The notes under the pieces: generated by a model
The model's database searches: none
Told to the model about the DNA's origin: nothing
The model's input: the letters and a program-made list of their open reading frames with translations, nothing else
Assembly (NCBI GenBank): GCA_905182985.1
Contig: CAJJDN010000011.1
Span: 310,001-374,000 of the forward strand
From: Paramecium sonneborni
Lineage: Eukaryota; Ciliophora; Oligohymenophorea; Peniculida; Parameciidae
Direction: 5' to 3'
DNA length: 64,000 nt
Made by a program: the position numbers and the translations under genes
Shown: in pieces, positions 1 through 11,375 of the stretch
How the letters are laid out: every line of letters begins with the position of its first letter
Position numbering within the stretch: position 1 is the stretch's first letter

Positions 1-1679
1 TTAAGCAGTAATATTAATGACTATGAAAGGCCTACAATGAAATATTTTAAATAATTAAAGCATTGTCTATATTTGATCCAGAGATACTATAAAAAAAATT
101 GCTAAAATAAGAAACTCAAGATATTTAAGAAATCAAAGTCATTGATCCACTAAATGATTACGATAATTTAGTGACATTTTAAAATGAGAAATAAGAAAAA
201 TTGAAAAAAGCAGAAGATGATATACTTAGAAGACAATCCTCTATTTCAATAAACTAAAACAAGAGTAAAGTTCACTAAATCTAAAAAAAAAAATCAAATA
301 ATTTTTATTTACCAAAAATATAATCTACTACTTCATGTTAAGATAGTCAAAGTCTAGATAATAAAATAAACTCTTCAAGTATAAAAGCATCTCCTTTAAT
401 TAGAAGAAATTAAAGTAAAAAAAAAAATAAAACTGAACAAGATAATGATTTAAATTCAAATGATGGATTTTCAAGTAGTAAACTTGTTTAAATCTATCCG
501 ACAACTATGATTTTTTTATCTGATTTTGAAAAAGAAAAATCATTTTTTAATAAAACTAATTTCTCAGAGAATCATTTAAGGATGCTCATTTTATTATTCG
601 ATTAATTAATTGTTTATGCTGAATAACAATAAGAAATGTAGAAAAAATTACCCAAAACTTCAATTTTTAGTATTAATAAATTTGCAGATTTAATAATGAC
701 TGAAAAGAATATTTCGTCCTTTTTCAAAGTTTTTTTATATTCAATTTTAGAAATTCCACATAATTCTAATTCATTATCTGTAGAATGTGGAATTTTATTG
801 AATAATCTTTACGTAAAAACAAAAACTATTTAAATCTTTGAAACTTATTAGGATTTATTAAAAAACTAATTTTAATTAATAATTGATTATTTAGTTAAAT
901 GTATAGTTTAGTTAAATTCGATAAAATCAAAGCAAGATTCATCGTCTTTTGCTTTTAAGTAGTATATTTTAATTTCTTTAATGACACATGGATTGCTATT
1001 GTATGACAGGTAACATTATATGATTAAGGTTGATAAAAATTTAAAAAGCGTTTTCAGAAATTTAACAGATACTATGCTTCATATAATTATCATATGGTTT
1101 TCAGATAGTTAGTAGAACACAATTTATTAATAACTTTTCACTAAATTTATTACCATCTATTTCGCAGGAGCTCCAATGCCATATTTATCAAATCTTATTT
1201 TTAAATTAGGATTAGTTAGCTCTTTATATAATGCATATAAAAAATTTTATTAAAATGAAATAAAGGACACATCATATGTGGAAGGAGTTTTTTTTCATAT
1301 TCTACTAATAAATTATATTATAAGAAATGCAATAAAAGTGAGAAATTTAATTGAATTATAAAGTGCTTTAATTATATTAGATTCATGGCAATAGCTTGAA
1401 CAAGCTCAACCTTTTGAAAATCTTAAAGCTTTAAAAAATGCAGATTAATTCATAAATATAGAATAACCTAAATTGATAGAAAAAATTTAGCCTAGGAAAA
1501 ATGAAGAAAAGAACAATAAATTATTTAAAACTAAAACATAAATAAGTCAAAAAGTAAATTCCCTTATGTCTTTTTAAAAGTATCTAAAAAATATATTTTT
1601 TAGAAAAACAAGCGAACCCAATACTAATCCAACAGTTTAAATGGTTAGGCCATAATAATCATAGAGGAAACTTATTTGA
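1..1679 (+). CDS. Unknown protein, 5' end outside or unresolved
   Basis: A reading frame using TGA as the only stop is open from base 27 to the TGA at 1677-1679, about 550 codons, with many TAA/TAG codons read as Gln. The first third is polar and rich in Ser, Lys and Gln. The rest looks like a folded helical domain with hydrophobic stretches such as FADLIMTEKNISSFFKVFLY. Two TGA codons lie just upstream in this frame (bases 18 and 24) and no suitable ATG follows, so an earlier exon must join by an intron near or before the window edge. I recognise no domain. Strand and frame are confident; function is unknown. Confidence 0.6.
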
Positions 1680-1944
1680 TTTGATAGATAAATTTATTGA
1701 TTATAATAAAATATAATTTTAATCCAAAATAATGTAAATTGAATAAGATTAATATAAATAAATTGTGTAAGATAAATTTATGGAATATCCAGCATAAATA
1801 GAAATGTAAGAACAAAAAGTAAAATCATTTTTATATTATGAGTGATTTGCTACTTATAAATATCAAAAAATTAAATTGAAAAAATATTATTAAAAATAAT
1901 AAATTTATATTATTAATTTTAATAATTTTATTTTAGAATAAAAA

Positions 1945-3034
1945 ATGGCTTCATAATCAAAAAAATATATTTCAGAAAATAAAAGAGACACACTTTAATT
2001 CTTATCAAAACATAGTTAAAGTGCATAAAAATTTACAGAAAACCAAGAAAATGAAAATCCATAATTTTTAAGTATTGACAAACAAAATATTAATTGTAAA
2101 ATAAGAAGTAGTATTTTGACAATTGAAACAATAAGTAATAAAAAAAAATGTGAAATATTGAAATTAATAAAACCAGGTGCTAATAACCATGTAGAATTTA
2201 TAATATATGATGATGAAGAAGTAGGAATAACAAAATAATTTTCTGATAAATTATAAGAAGCTTATGATAGAGATGATGATGTTGAAACAACTGATAGTGT
2301 CTAAAAATAGTTATAGGATATATGTTTAAATGATTTAGAAGAGGGGATTTAATAAAATATAAGTGATTAAAATATAAGGAGTATTAATTTAAGGAGAATT
2401 CGTAAATATTACAATGAACTGGATAGCAAAAAAGAAATTTAAAATTGATAAAATACTTTTAAAATAAATATAATTTATAATGTAATATAAATAGCAATTG
2501 AATATATCTATTAAATAAATAGAGGAAGACTTAAACGGTAATGATACATCTCCATCAAGATAATATGATTCTTTTAAATTGATAAATAATCTTTCAATAA
2601 AGACAAAAGATTCTTTAGAACAAAAGTTTAAATAAATAAAAAGAAGATAAAATCATCATAAATCAGAAATCCATCAGCCTACAAAGATGGCAATTGATAT
2701 TAAATAAAATGAAACTGATAAAAGAGGAGCAACATGTGAATAATTACCAAGTGATTTGTAAATTGAAACTTAGATTAGATAATAAAAAAAAAAAAATATT
2801 AAAGTATCTGAATTAAGTGTAAGTAAAAATAATGTCTTAGAATCAAACTCATCATCATACAGTTCAAAAATAGGGTCAAAATAAAATTGTGTTAAAGGAA
2901 TTTTGAAAAAATAAACATTAGAATCCTCATTTTCAGATAATAATTCTAGGAGTAGCAGTATTGAAAGTAGAAAAAGCGTCAAATTTAATTTGGTTTAGCC
3001 AAATATTCGAATAGCATTGAATTAATGGAAATGA
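1945..3034 (+). CDS. Unknown Ser/Lys-rich protein, one 25-nt intron
   Basis: The ATG at 1945 opens a frame that would hit TGA at 2446. Removing bases 2402-2426, a 25-nt GTA...TAG intron, keeps the frame open to the TGA at 3032, giving about 354 residues. The N-terminal half is mixed and acidic (short Asp/Glu runs). The C-terminal half is Ser-rich and ends with SIESRKSVKFNLVQP, where KSVKF resembles a PP1-docking (RVxF-type) motif; that is inference only. No known domain is visible. It is tail-to-tail with the TTLL gene, 314 nt away. Confidence 0.6.
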
Positions 3035-3348
3035 AAAATTCTTAAATAAGAGAAACAGAAGTTTAAATGAATATAATTTTTATACTCTTTGATGATTTTT
3101 CTAATAAATCAAAATAACTTTAAGTTAAATATATAAAGAGTTATTTTTCTTTAGATTTGATCTCAAGAAGAATAAAGAATACTCATTTATTACTTCGAAA
3201 TTTCTTTAAGCATTATTATTTTCAAAAAACCTCATCATAATTAATTATTACTATTATTAAAAAATATTAATAGTCTTATTAATTATAATTGATTTATATA
3301 TCCAAACTCTTAAAGGAATGAATGGAAATTTTAATTTTAAAAAGTTAA

Positions 3349-5373
3349 TCAGTTGAAATCATATTAGTATAACTCTAAGAGTGTTTCTGAATCAAATCTA
3401 GAATCAAAAATGACAGAAAACTTGTTTTCCATAGTAAAATTTTCAATTAATTATTTTTTATTTAAGGGCCAATTTTATGGTGGAGGATATATTATATCAA
3501 GAGTGTGTCTTAATACATTATCAATAAATTATGTTAAAAATTATTAATGATATGGACAATCTGGAAAGAGGGATTAATTCAATTTGGCATCAATAAACCA
3601 TGGTTTAATAGATGTGTCTAAAATGAAATTTAATCCTAAAATCTTAATTAAAAGTTTTTATACTTCAAAACTGTAGTCTCTAATAATCATTTTTGTAAAC
3701 AATGATTTGAATATATTTGTAGCTATTATTTTGAGTTTTGGGATAATTGTTTCTTTAAAATTTACTTTAAATTTATTAAAAAATTCCTATAATTTTTCAA
3801 AAGATAATTTATTTCCTGGTTCGTATAAAGAAAAAGATTTAGACTCTTTTTAAACATGAGTGCTAGTAAAATGAATCAAAGGATCAAAATCATTATCTTA
3901 ATATTCTTTACAGCTTGTCCTTCCTAATACTTCATCATAAAATTATACTCTAATAATTCCATTAAAAGAAGTTATAAGAATATATGCATAAATATCAAAC
4001 TTTCTTTTAAAATATAAAAAGGGCTTAATATACTATTGAATTACAAAAGTTTCAAAAGTTCTGTTAGGATTTTTTAGTTAGGATGTTATAAAATCAGAAA
4101 CTTATTTTGTATTTTAACAAAGTTTTATTTAAGAATTATCATTTATTTTTTCTCCAGGCTTGACTAACCATAATGAATTTGTTAGCTTATATTTTATTTA
4201 ATATATAGTAAATTTTGGATCTTAAATGCTGGCAACATTTATTGAATAAGGTAAAAATTAGTTTTAGTCTTCGTTAGTTAATGTTTAATATATATTAATA
4301 GACTTAATTAAGTTCTTTTTACTATCAATCATATCATTCATATCTATATGATTATGAAGTTTACTGTTTTATTTTATTAATGTCAATTTTTATTCTTGAG
4401 CAAAATTATATTAATCTTCATAATTATTAATGTTTTGTGAATTCACTATCTTGCTTTGTGATTTATTGAATAAGACATGCGTTTTTTATTTTTATAAAAA
4501 TTAAGAATTTAATTTTTATGACCAATAAAATTGTACATCATCTGACTTTTCAGAAGTTTCACACCACCACCATCTTTTTTTCATCAATCTTTTAATAATT
4601 TATTCATCTTAATTTATTTCTTCAATAAAATAGATTTATTATCTAGCTTAAGATTATTTTACATAAATCAAATAATCGCATTAAATTTAAAATATAAATG
4701 AATGTAGACAATTAAGCTGATATTACAATTACTCTTCTAAAATTCCATAATTTGATAACTTTTAAGAATTAGATTGTGTATCATTTGATCCTTTAAATCT
4801 TTTTGTTAAAATATCATACTTCTTATTTAACGAAGGTAATTTTTTTGGATTAGAAAACTTTTCAACTTGAGATTCATCTAAGAAAATAAAGTTTTATCTT
4901 TTTAATGATGGAATAGGGGATCTTGGAATAAATTATTCTTTCTATGTATATTCCTATCTTTTTTTCTTCATTTCATGCAAAACTTTAACCAAATCTTTTG
5001 TCTGTTTCTCTTAAATTCTTTAGTCCACATTATCAAGAATAAAACAATAATCTTCTCGATGATTTTTTGACTTTATTCTAAATGTAAATGCTTAACTTAT
5101 ATCATTTTATTAATTATTATTACTCTTGTTTGATGTGCTTCTGAGATCTCTAAATAATTTTGATTATTTTTTGAAGTAAAGATTATCATTTTATTATGTA
5201 TAACTATTATTTTTATATGTTTATTATGAATTAGCAGACTCATTTAATTAATTGAAATTTTGTTAATCAGGAGATAAAACACTCATTTATTAAGGGATAT
5301 TAAGATAATAATGATGATTTTTCCTAATGTCAATCTATTTTAGTTTTTTATGAGATAAAGACGTTCTAAACAT
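3349..5373 (-). CDS. Tubulin tyrosine ligase-like (TTLL) protein
   Basis: Single exon, 674 residues, ATG at 5373 and TGA at 3351-3349. The N-terminal 300 residues are Gln/Asn/Lys-rich and not recognisable. From about residue 300 the TTL fold is visible: a Trp-rich stretch (KKRWWWCE), the nucleotide-binding strand SLWLVKPGEK near residue 400, then FVIQQYIKPFLYFKRKFDIYAY and, near residue 585, GLNFILDTSIKPWFIDA. TTLL enzymes ligate Tyr, Glu or Gly to tubulin tails in axonemes. Two family signatures are altered: the Gly/Arg-rich loop after KPG reads INDNSQIKL, and the usual WLxExN reads WFIDAKLN. The fold is confident; catalytic activity is doubtful. The nearest relative within the family cannot be chosen by eye. 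Confidence 0.8.
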
Positions 5374-5413
5374 TTAATTTATCAATTAATTTAATTTATA
5401 CAGAAATTTACAA

Positions 5414-5982
5414 TCATAATTTAAAATATTTAAATATAAATATTACGTTTATATCATAGTTGAAAATTTAGATTTCTTCTTCATTTTTGTATAAAATTTA
5501 AAAATTATTGCAAAGATTTAGTGAAGCTTATTTTGAATAATTTTTCTATTTATAAATCGAATTCTTGTCTATTTCTTCCAAATATTCTCTAGTATTATAA
5601 ATCAGTTAATTAAATTCTAAATAATAATCAGTTAATTAAATTTTAAATGATTCTATAAAGAGTTTAATTCTTTTTTTTCCATAAATAAAAAAGATTATAA
5701 CTTTATTCAGTAATTAATTTAACTATATCTTCTTAAATTTGAGCTTGAAAAACTCCTGATTTTATTTACTTAATTAATTCTATGTAATTTAAAACTGCTT
5801 AATCTAGTTAGTGTGTAGAAATTTAAGTTTGATATAACTTATTATCTAATTTGTTATTTTTATGAGGTAATTTTAGAGTAGAGAGTAAAGAAATAATGTA
5901 TGCATTTCGATTGTTAATTTATAATTCCAAAATATTCTAATTATTAATCATTGATGGAATGATAATCACAAAAAATTTTCAT
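5414..5982 (-). CDS. Doubtful small unknown gene
   Basis: One model avoids frame breaks: ATG at 5982, a 26-nt intron at 5769-5744 ending AAG, and TGA at 5416-5414, giving 180 residues. The second half (SFKIQLTDYYLEFNQLIYN and on) looks protein-like. The first half is less convincing because another frame over 5940-5690 also reads like protein (AVLNYIELIKQIKSGVFQ) but would need a one-base shift at the run of eight A. No domain is recognised. This could instead be a decayed gene. Low confidence in exon structure. Confidence 0.3.
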
Positions 5983-6329
5983 TACTGTAATAATCTATCA
6001 ATATCAACACCTAAAAGCCTTTTAGTCAAATATTGTAAATTTATTCAGGCCTATCTTATTTATGTTATTTATATATTTTCTTGTCGATATATATTACTTA
6101 TTGTTTTAGATCATAATATTTAATTGCATAAGGTATTATAGAATTAATTATCAACTCAACTATTTATTCAAAACAATTCAACCAAAAAGTAATCGATTCT
6201 TCATTAAAGATGGATTTCCATTTATTAACTTTTATGCAACAATAAATTGTTTAGCCAATCGCACTCTAACTAATTCACATTTCAGATTTTAAGTAATAGT
6301 TATATTGAGGAAGTTTTAAAATTGTTGAT
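5983..6329. other. Gap between TERT and the doubtful small gene
   Basis: No complete gene is supported. On the minus strand an ATG overlaps the TERT stop and gives 51 codons to a TGA at 6180, and a second frame around 6200-6085 reads like protein (ITFWLNCFEQIVELIINS). They do not join by a visible GTA...AG intron. It may be a relic or an exon structure I cannot resolve. Confidence 0.3.
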
Positions 6330-9178
6330 TCATAAATTTTTATAATTAATAATCATTTTCAATTTTTTATGATTTTTTATTGTTTTTTATAATTACTTCT
6401 TTATTATATTCAGAATATAATTTTAATTTAATTCTGAACCTCTCTCTTATGCTTATTAAAAGCAATAACTTGTAATTTCTTATTGTACTTATTTCATAAT
6501 TTCTAGATTAAAAAAGATATTACTTAAAAAATCAATTTTTTTTTTTTTTTGTCTTGTTATTTTAAATATTTTGGCTTTCTCCATAAAATTTATTAATTTA
6601 ATTAATCCTGCATGAACAAATATCTTTGCTATTTTAATCAAAGTTGGTTAATCATTTATTGCAGGATTAAAGAAAAATTTAAATTAATTAAGCATCAATG
6701 ATTTCAATTTTGATTTGAAAAAATAAGCACTAAGTTTTTATGGTAAGTTGACGTTTATTTAATTTTAAAATTCTATAAATATATATTTTTATAAATTACT
6801 GCAATCTTTCTCTTAAGCAAATACGGGTTTTATAGTTAATTTTTCTAAATTTATTATTTTTCCAATCCATTTAAAATTGACTATCTTTTGATCTAGATTA
6901 TGTTGTGTTTTATCATCATTTAGATGGATGCTATACATTTTTTCAACTTCTCTAAAATTATTTTTTATATTTATCTAATTTCAAATTGAAATGTTACTAA
7001 ATTTTGTTTATCAAATGTTAAACAACAATAATCATCAGTCAATCTCATAATTAATGTATCTCCTAATAGTTTTCTTGTTAAATTTTTTTCTATATTTGCT
7101 ATATAAAAAGAACATAATATTCCAGATATATTTAAGCCTTAAGGAATTCCAAGAGTCTATATAAAATATCTATTTTCAAATTAAACAATATTATTCTAGC
7201 ATAATTCTTTAATACTAAGTAAGAATTCACTAAATGTAATAGTTGTTTGAATTCCTAAATTCACAATAATTGCTAATTTATTTTATTAAATATATTCTAT
7301 GTATCCTTTTTATAGACATTAAGAATTATTAATTGGAATAGCACAAGTTCTATCATATATATTGAATAGATCTCTGATTTATTTTGATATCTTCAGCTAC
7401 CTATTATTTCTAATTATGAGATAATATTTATTAATAACATAAGCACTTTATATAATGTTACTTTCTTCAATAAATTTCAATAAATATTCAAGCTAAATAG
7501 AATCATAACATTTATGAATATCCATTGACATAAAATATGTTTAAGGAGTTTAATACTTGATCCAAAGTTTTTTAAATTCTTCTAATCTGTTAAATATCTA
7601 AGGATTTCCAAATACTGAAAAACCTAATTATTAACTTCTTAAATTTCTTAATACATATTTAACGTCTAATAATTTTTTATTTAATGATAATTTAGAAACT
7701 TTTTTTATATAAAATTTTACTTCTTGATTTTCTATTATAAGTAACTATTGGTCTAAAAGTACCAGGTTTAGGTACAATTCTAAGCTTTCCAATATATTAA
7801 GTTGTAATTTTTTCTGGAGAAATGAATTTTAAATTAGTGGAAGTTAATTGATTTAAAGATAATTTGATTGTCAAATTCCAAATCTCTTTTCTATAATAAA
7901 ATAATTTCCAATCATCTTTCATTCTTTCAGTAATGTAAAAATTATGTCTTAAAAAAGGTATTATAATTTATTAAAATAAAAACCTAAAGATGGGAAGTAA
8001 TTATGTTCTTTTTTTAGATATTAATATTTTTTATTTCTTTTTAGAGAAATATGAGTTCATCCATGGTATTGAAAAAACATTTAATCTATTGATATAATCA
8101 GAATAGTTTTAATCTTCAAATCTTAAAAAGATTATAAATTATTATATATCACTAAGAAAAGTGTATAAGTTTTATTATCCAAATAAATTAATAGGTATAA
8201 TTTCTCGAAGAAAGTTTCTTAATATTGAAATTACTTAGTTATAAGTTAAATAGTTCTTATAGATTTCATCATATAAATTTGCAGTAGGATATTATTTTTA
8301 TCTTATTGATTAATAAACTTCTTTTTTTAAATTTAAATAATTAGAAGGCAAAGGTACAAATATCTTGAAAGCTTAGGGAAAATTGAATTTTTACATATTA
8401 TTGATTAATTTTTAAGTTAAATTTCTCAACTCCTATTTTTCTTGCGATTTAAATTTTTCCTCAAAATAATATTAATCAAAAATGTTTGAGGTGGCTTTCA
8501 TAGATATCATATCAATAGTTATTGATTCTTTAGGTATAAAGTTCCTCATTATTATTTCTTTTTTGGCATGAGTTATGAAATCTATAATTTAGATGATGAA
8601 ATACTTTTTTTAAAAAATCCAACTTATCTAGACATATGGTTGCAATAAAGTATTTATTATCTACCTATTTTTTCTTAATTACTTGACTTTATTTTTAAAG
8701 TAATTTTCATAATTGATTCTCCCCATATTTAGATATAAGTCTCTCTATTTAGGTCTTCTTTTATTAATATCTAATAAAATGATTATATTACTTTAAAATT
8801 TTATAAAATGAATTCAATATTTTGCTCTCCCACTAATTTATAAAAAGTTTCCATTTCATCAGAAAGTATCAATTTTTGACTCCCTAAAAAATATTTTTTA
8901 TTTTAAAAATTGTTTTCATTGTTTGAAAACTGAGTATGTTTGTTTTCTTCCTTTTTTTTTTTCTCAAAGAGTTTCTAAATTCATATTATATATACTTAGT
9001 ATAAAAAATTAGAAGGTTTTATTATTGGAAATTTTTTTAAAGGAATATTATCTGAACATATTAATGTTGTTTAATAAAATATGGTATTTTAATCAAACTA
9101 TGCTCCAATAAATGACAGATATTATTGGAATGTAAAGACGCTCTAAAATTATTGTATTTGCTTCAAAGTAAATAACAT
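6330..9178 (-). CDS. TERT: Telomerase reverse transcriptase
   Basis: Catalytic subunit of telomerase, which copies telomeric repeats onto chromosome ends. ATG at 9178, TGA at 6332-6330; four introns (8995-8975, 8604-8582, 7720-7699, 6997-6975; 21, 23, 22 and 23 nt) leave exactly 920 codons including the stop. Visible in order: the RNA-binding domain with IIPINLFGQQNLYTFL near residue 310, the T-motif region IIPFLRHNFYITER near 395, RT motifs 1-2 LRIVPKPGTFRPIVTYN near 455, motif A YFMSMDIHKCYDSI near 525, motif B' LGIPQGLNISGILCSFY near 655, motif C MRLTDDYC near 687 with the two catalytic Asp, then motif D LNDDKTQ and an E-like KWIGK. All three catalytic Asp are present. At 919 residues it is shorter than the Tetrahymena protein. 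The third intron ends AAG. Start sites of TERT and the divergent bZIP gene are only 50 bp apart. Confidence 0.93.
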
Positions 9179-9228
9179 TTAATAATTAATTATTTTATTT
9201 AGTAATTATCTATAAAATATAAAATTAA

Positions 9229-10490
9229 ATGAGTTTCCCTGATTACATAGATCAACTTAATTATGATTCAAATTCCAGCGATTTATAATTTTAATAAGAT
9301 GAGTTACCTAACAAAAAATAAAGCAATTCTAATAAGAATAAAAAGCAACGGCCTAATACAAAGAATACTTATATAAATAAAATATCTTCCCTGATTAAAA
9401 TAGCCAATTAAGAATAATCAGATGAAAAGTAAAATCAAATTTATATAATAAGAGTAGGAAAAAAGCAGGTTCCTAGTAAAATTTAGAGTCAACTATTTGT
9501 TGAAAGTTCTAATTGTGATAAAGAAGATAAGCTGGCAAAAAATAGGGAATCTGCAAGAAATAGTAGAAAGAGAAAAAAGATATATTTAGAACTGCTTGAA
9601 ACAAAAGTCACTAAGTTATCAGAATAATTAGAAACATTTAAAAGAATAAATGAATAAACAACAGAATTAGCAACAAATTTACAAAGCAAAATAAATCAGG
9701 TATTATGAAATTTATGTTAGAAATAAGATTAGGATTAAAATAAGATAATTTTATTCTCTAATTTACAAAACTCTGTTTAAAGCAATATTAATGAGATGAA
9801 TATAGATACAATAATAGAGTCTCTAAATGTATAAATAATATATATATAAGAAAAAATTTGGACCAGGAGCATAAGAAAGATAATAATAGATTGATCATTA
9901 TGCTAGATAAATTTATGAGAATTGTTTATCACCATATTTAAATTACATAATAGGTGTAGCTAAAACAGATTAAGATGTTTTCTCAACATCAGAGTCTTAA
10001 TCTGAACATGGTGTATTAAGAGGTTTAAAATTAACAGATAAATAAAAACTAATACTTTAGAAAAAGTAAAAAAAATTATTGAGATTTTAAAATGAATTAA
10101 CAAAGTATATTATATTAATCTATTTATAGTACTCTTTCATCATTTTAAGATGTTAAAAATTAAGTTTAACTTGAATTATGTGCTTATGGATAGACTCTAG
10201 AATAGTTAAGAAAAGAATTGAAACCAAGTTAAGTTGCAAAATTTTTATTGTAAATAGAAAAAAAAGATATGTAACATCAATTCAAAGATTAATTTGAAAA
10301 ATGTTTTGGTTCAGAACTTGATGAAGATGATTCCTTAGATCTTTATTAATTCATGGCTGAACATAATTATTGTAATACAATTGGTATTGATATACAAAAT
10401 ACATATTAAATTTACAAATAGTCTAATGATTTCTTGAAAGGTAAATTAGAAATTGAGGAATCCTAATAAACATCAACTAGAATTGAGTGA
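9229..10490 (+). CDS. bZIP transcription factor
   Basis: 397 residues after removing three introns: 9700-9720 (21 nt, TAG), 9829-9850 (22 nt, AAG) and 10105-10129 (25 nt, TAG). The total divides by three and ends at TGA 10488. Around residues 100-155 sits a basic region KNRESARNSRKRKK followed by a heptad pattern (YLELLETKVTKLSEQLETF), the DNA-binding and dimerisation parts of a bZIP protein. The C-terminal half is helical and acidic (SELDEDDSLDLYQFMAEH) and could be regulatory; I do not recognise it. Divergently transcribed from TERT across 50 bp, so the promoters must be very compact or shared. Confidence 0.85.
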
Positions 10491-10524
10491 TATAATATTA
10501 TCTAAAATGTATTATATAAGAATA

Positions 10525-10818
10525 TCAACGAGGATCATCTTTAAAATGATGTTTATTCCAATCCACTTATGATTTTCTACAAACATACCAATCATGTCTT
10601 ATAGCTTTGCATTCTTTATTGATTCCTTCAGTTAAACAAAATCTAAAATCTCCTTCATTGTTTTTCATACAATCTGATTCTAAGACACATTCTACTATCA
10701 TTTCTTTTAAATCATGACAAGCTGGTTTATATTAAAGTCTAGAGGGTCCAATCCAATTATCAACTCTTTCAAAGAATTTCGTAAGCCTTGATTTAGGAGG
10801 CTCTGGGTCTTAATCCAT
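10525..10818 (-). CDS. COA5: Cytochrome c oxidase assembly factor COA5/PET191
   Basis: Single exon, 97 residues, within the usual size of the family. The Cys pattern is diagnostic: CHDLKEMIVEC (CX9C), then SDC, FCLTEGINKEC and a terminal segment VCRKSQVDWNKHHF matching the family's C(K/R)RSxxDxRxxF end. PET191/COA5 is a twin CX9C protein of the mitochondrial intermembrane space needed to assemble complex IV, and imported by oxidative folding. The gene ends 35 nt from the convergent bZIP gene. Confident. Confidence 0.9.
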
Positions 10819-10890
10819 ATATTTATAATAATATAATTAAATGAGGTTTATTGAACTATTTTCTTAAGAGTAGAAAAAAAAAATAAATTA

Positions 10891-10897
10891 AAAAAAG
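10891..10897 (-). terminator. Pol III terminator of tRNA-Asn
   Basis: Directly after the discriminator base of the tRNA gene the minus strand reads one G-to-C base and then a run of six T, with a second longer T run beyond it. This is the standard RNA polymerase III stop signal. Confidence 0.75.
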
Positions 10898-10970
10898 CGC
10901 TAATGGAAGGGTTTGAACCTTCGACCTGTTGGTTAACAGCCAACCGCTCTGCCGACTGAGCTACATCAGC
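10898..10970 (-). tRNA. tRNA-Asn (GTT)
   Basis: 73 nt, no intron. Reading the minus strand, GCTGATG pairs with CATTAGC to form the acceptor stem, the D arm carries TAGCTCAGTCGG, the anticodon loop is CTGTTAA with anticodon GTT, and the T arm carries GGTTCAAACCC, which also serves as the B box. CCA is not encoded, as usual in eukaryotes. A run of six T follows immediately downstream on the same strand (10896-10891), a typical RNA polymerase III terminator. Confidence 0.97.
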
Positions 10971-11375
10971 GTATTCAAATACTTGGTTTCAATTTTGATA
11001 TTATACTCCTGAACTTACCCTGTATTATTTAAAAGATTTTAATTGTAAATATTCTATTGAAGACATTTTAATTTAGAAATTTCAATTGTTTTTATTTTAT
11101 AATTAAACATTTTAAATTAAACTTAAATAAGCTAATTTGTTTAAGTTCAATTTATACATATATATAAGACAAATTTATTTTATTATGTAAAACAGAATTT
11201 AAAAGATAAAGTAATTATTAGTGAACAATTTTTATTTTTTCTTCACAAAAATTTCTTAGCTTTGATTAATAGAATCTACATTAGAATATTTATAATAATA
11301 ATGCAGATTATATAAATTGAATTTATATCTAAAATAATATTTTAATTATTGATTTTAAATATCGTTTATCTTTAA
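10971..11375. other. Intergenic stretch upstream of tRNA and PP2C gene
   Basis: 405 nt, AT-rich, no open frame of interest on either strand. It holds the upstream region of the PP2C-like gene and the 5' flank of the tRNA gene. No other signal seen. Confidence 0.5.

Noticed and set aside
8941..8975. Apparent frameshift in TERT at a run of A residues.
   Set aside because: The run is eleven bases, not ten; with the right count the frame is intact and the total is 920 codons.
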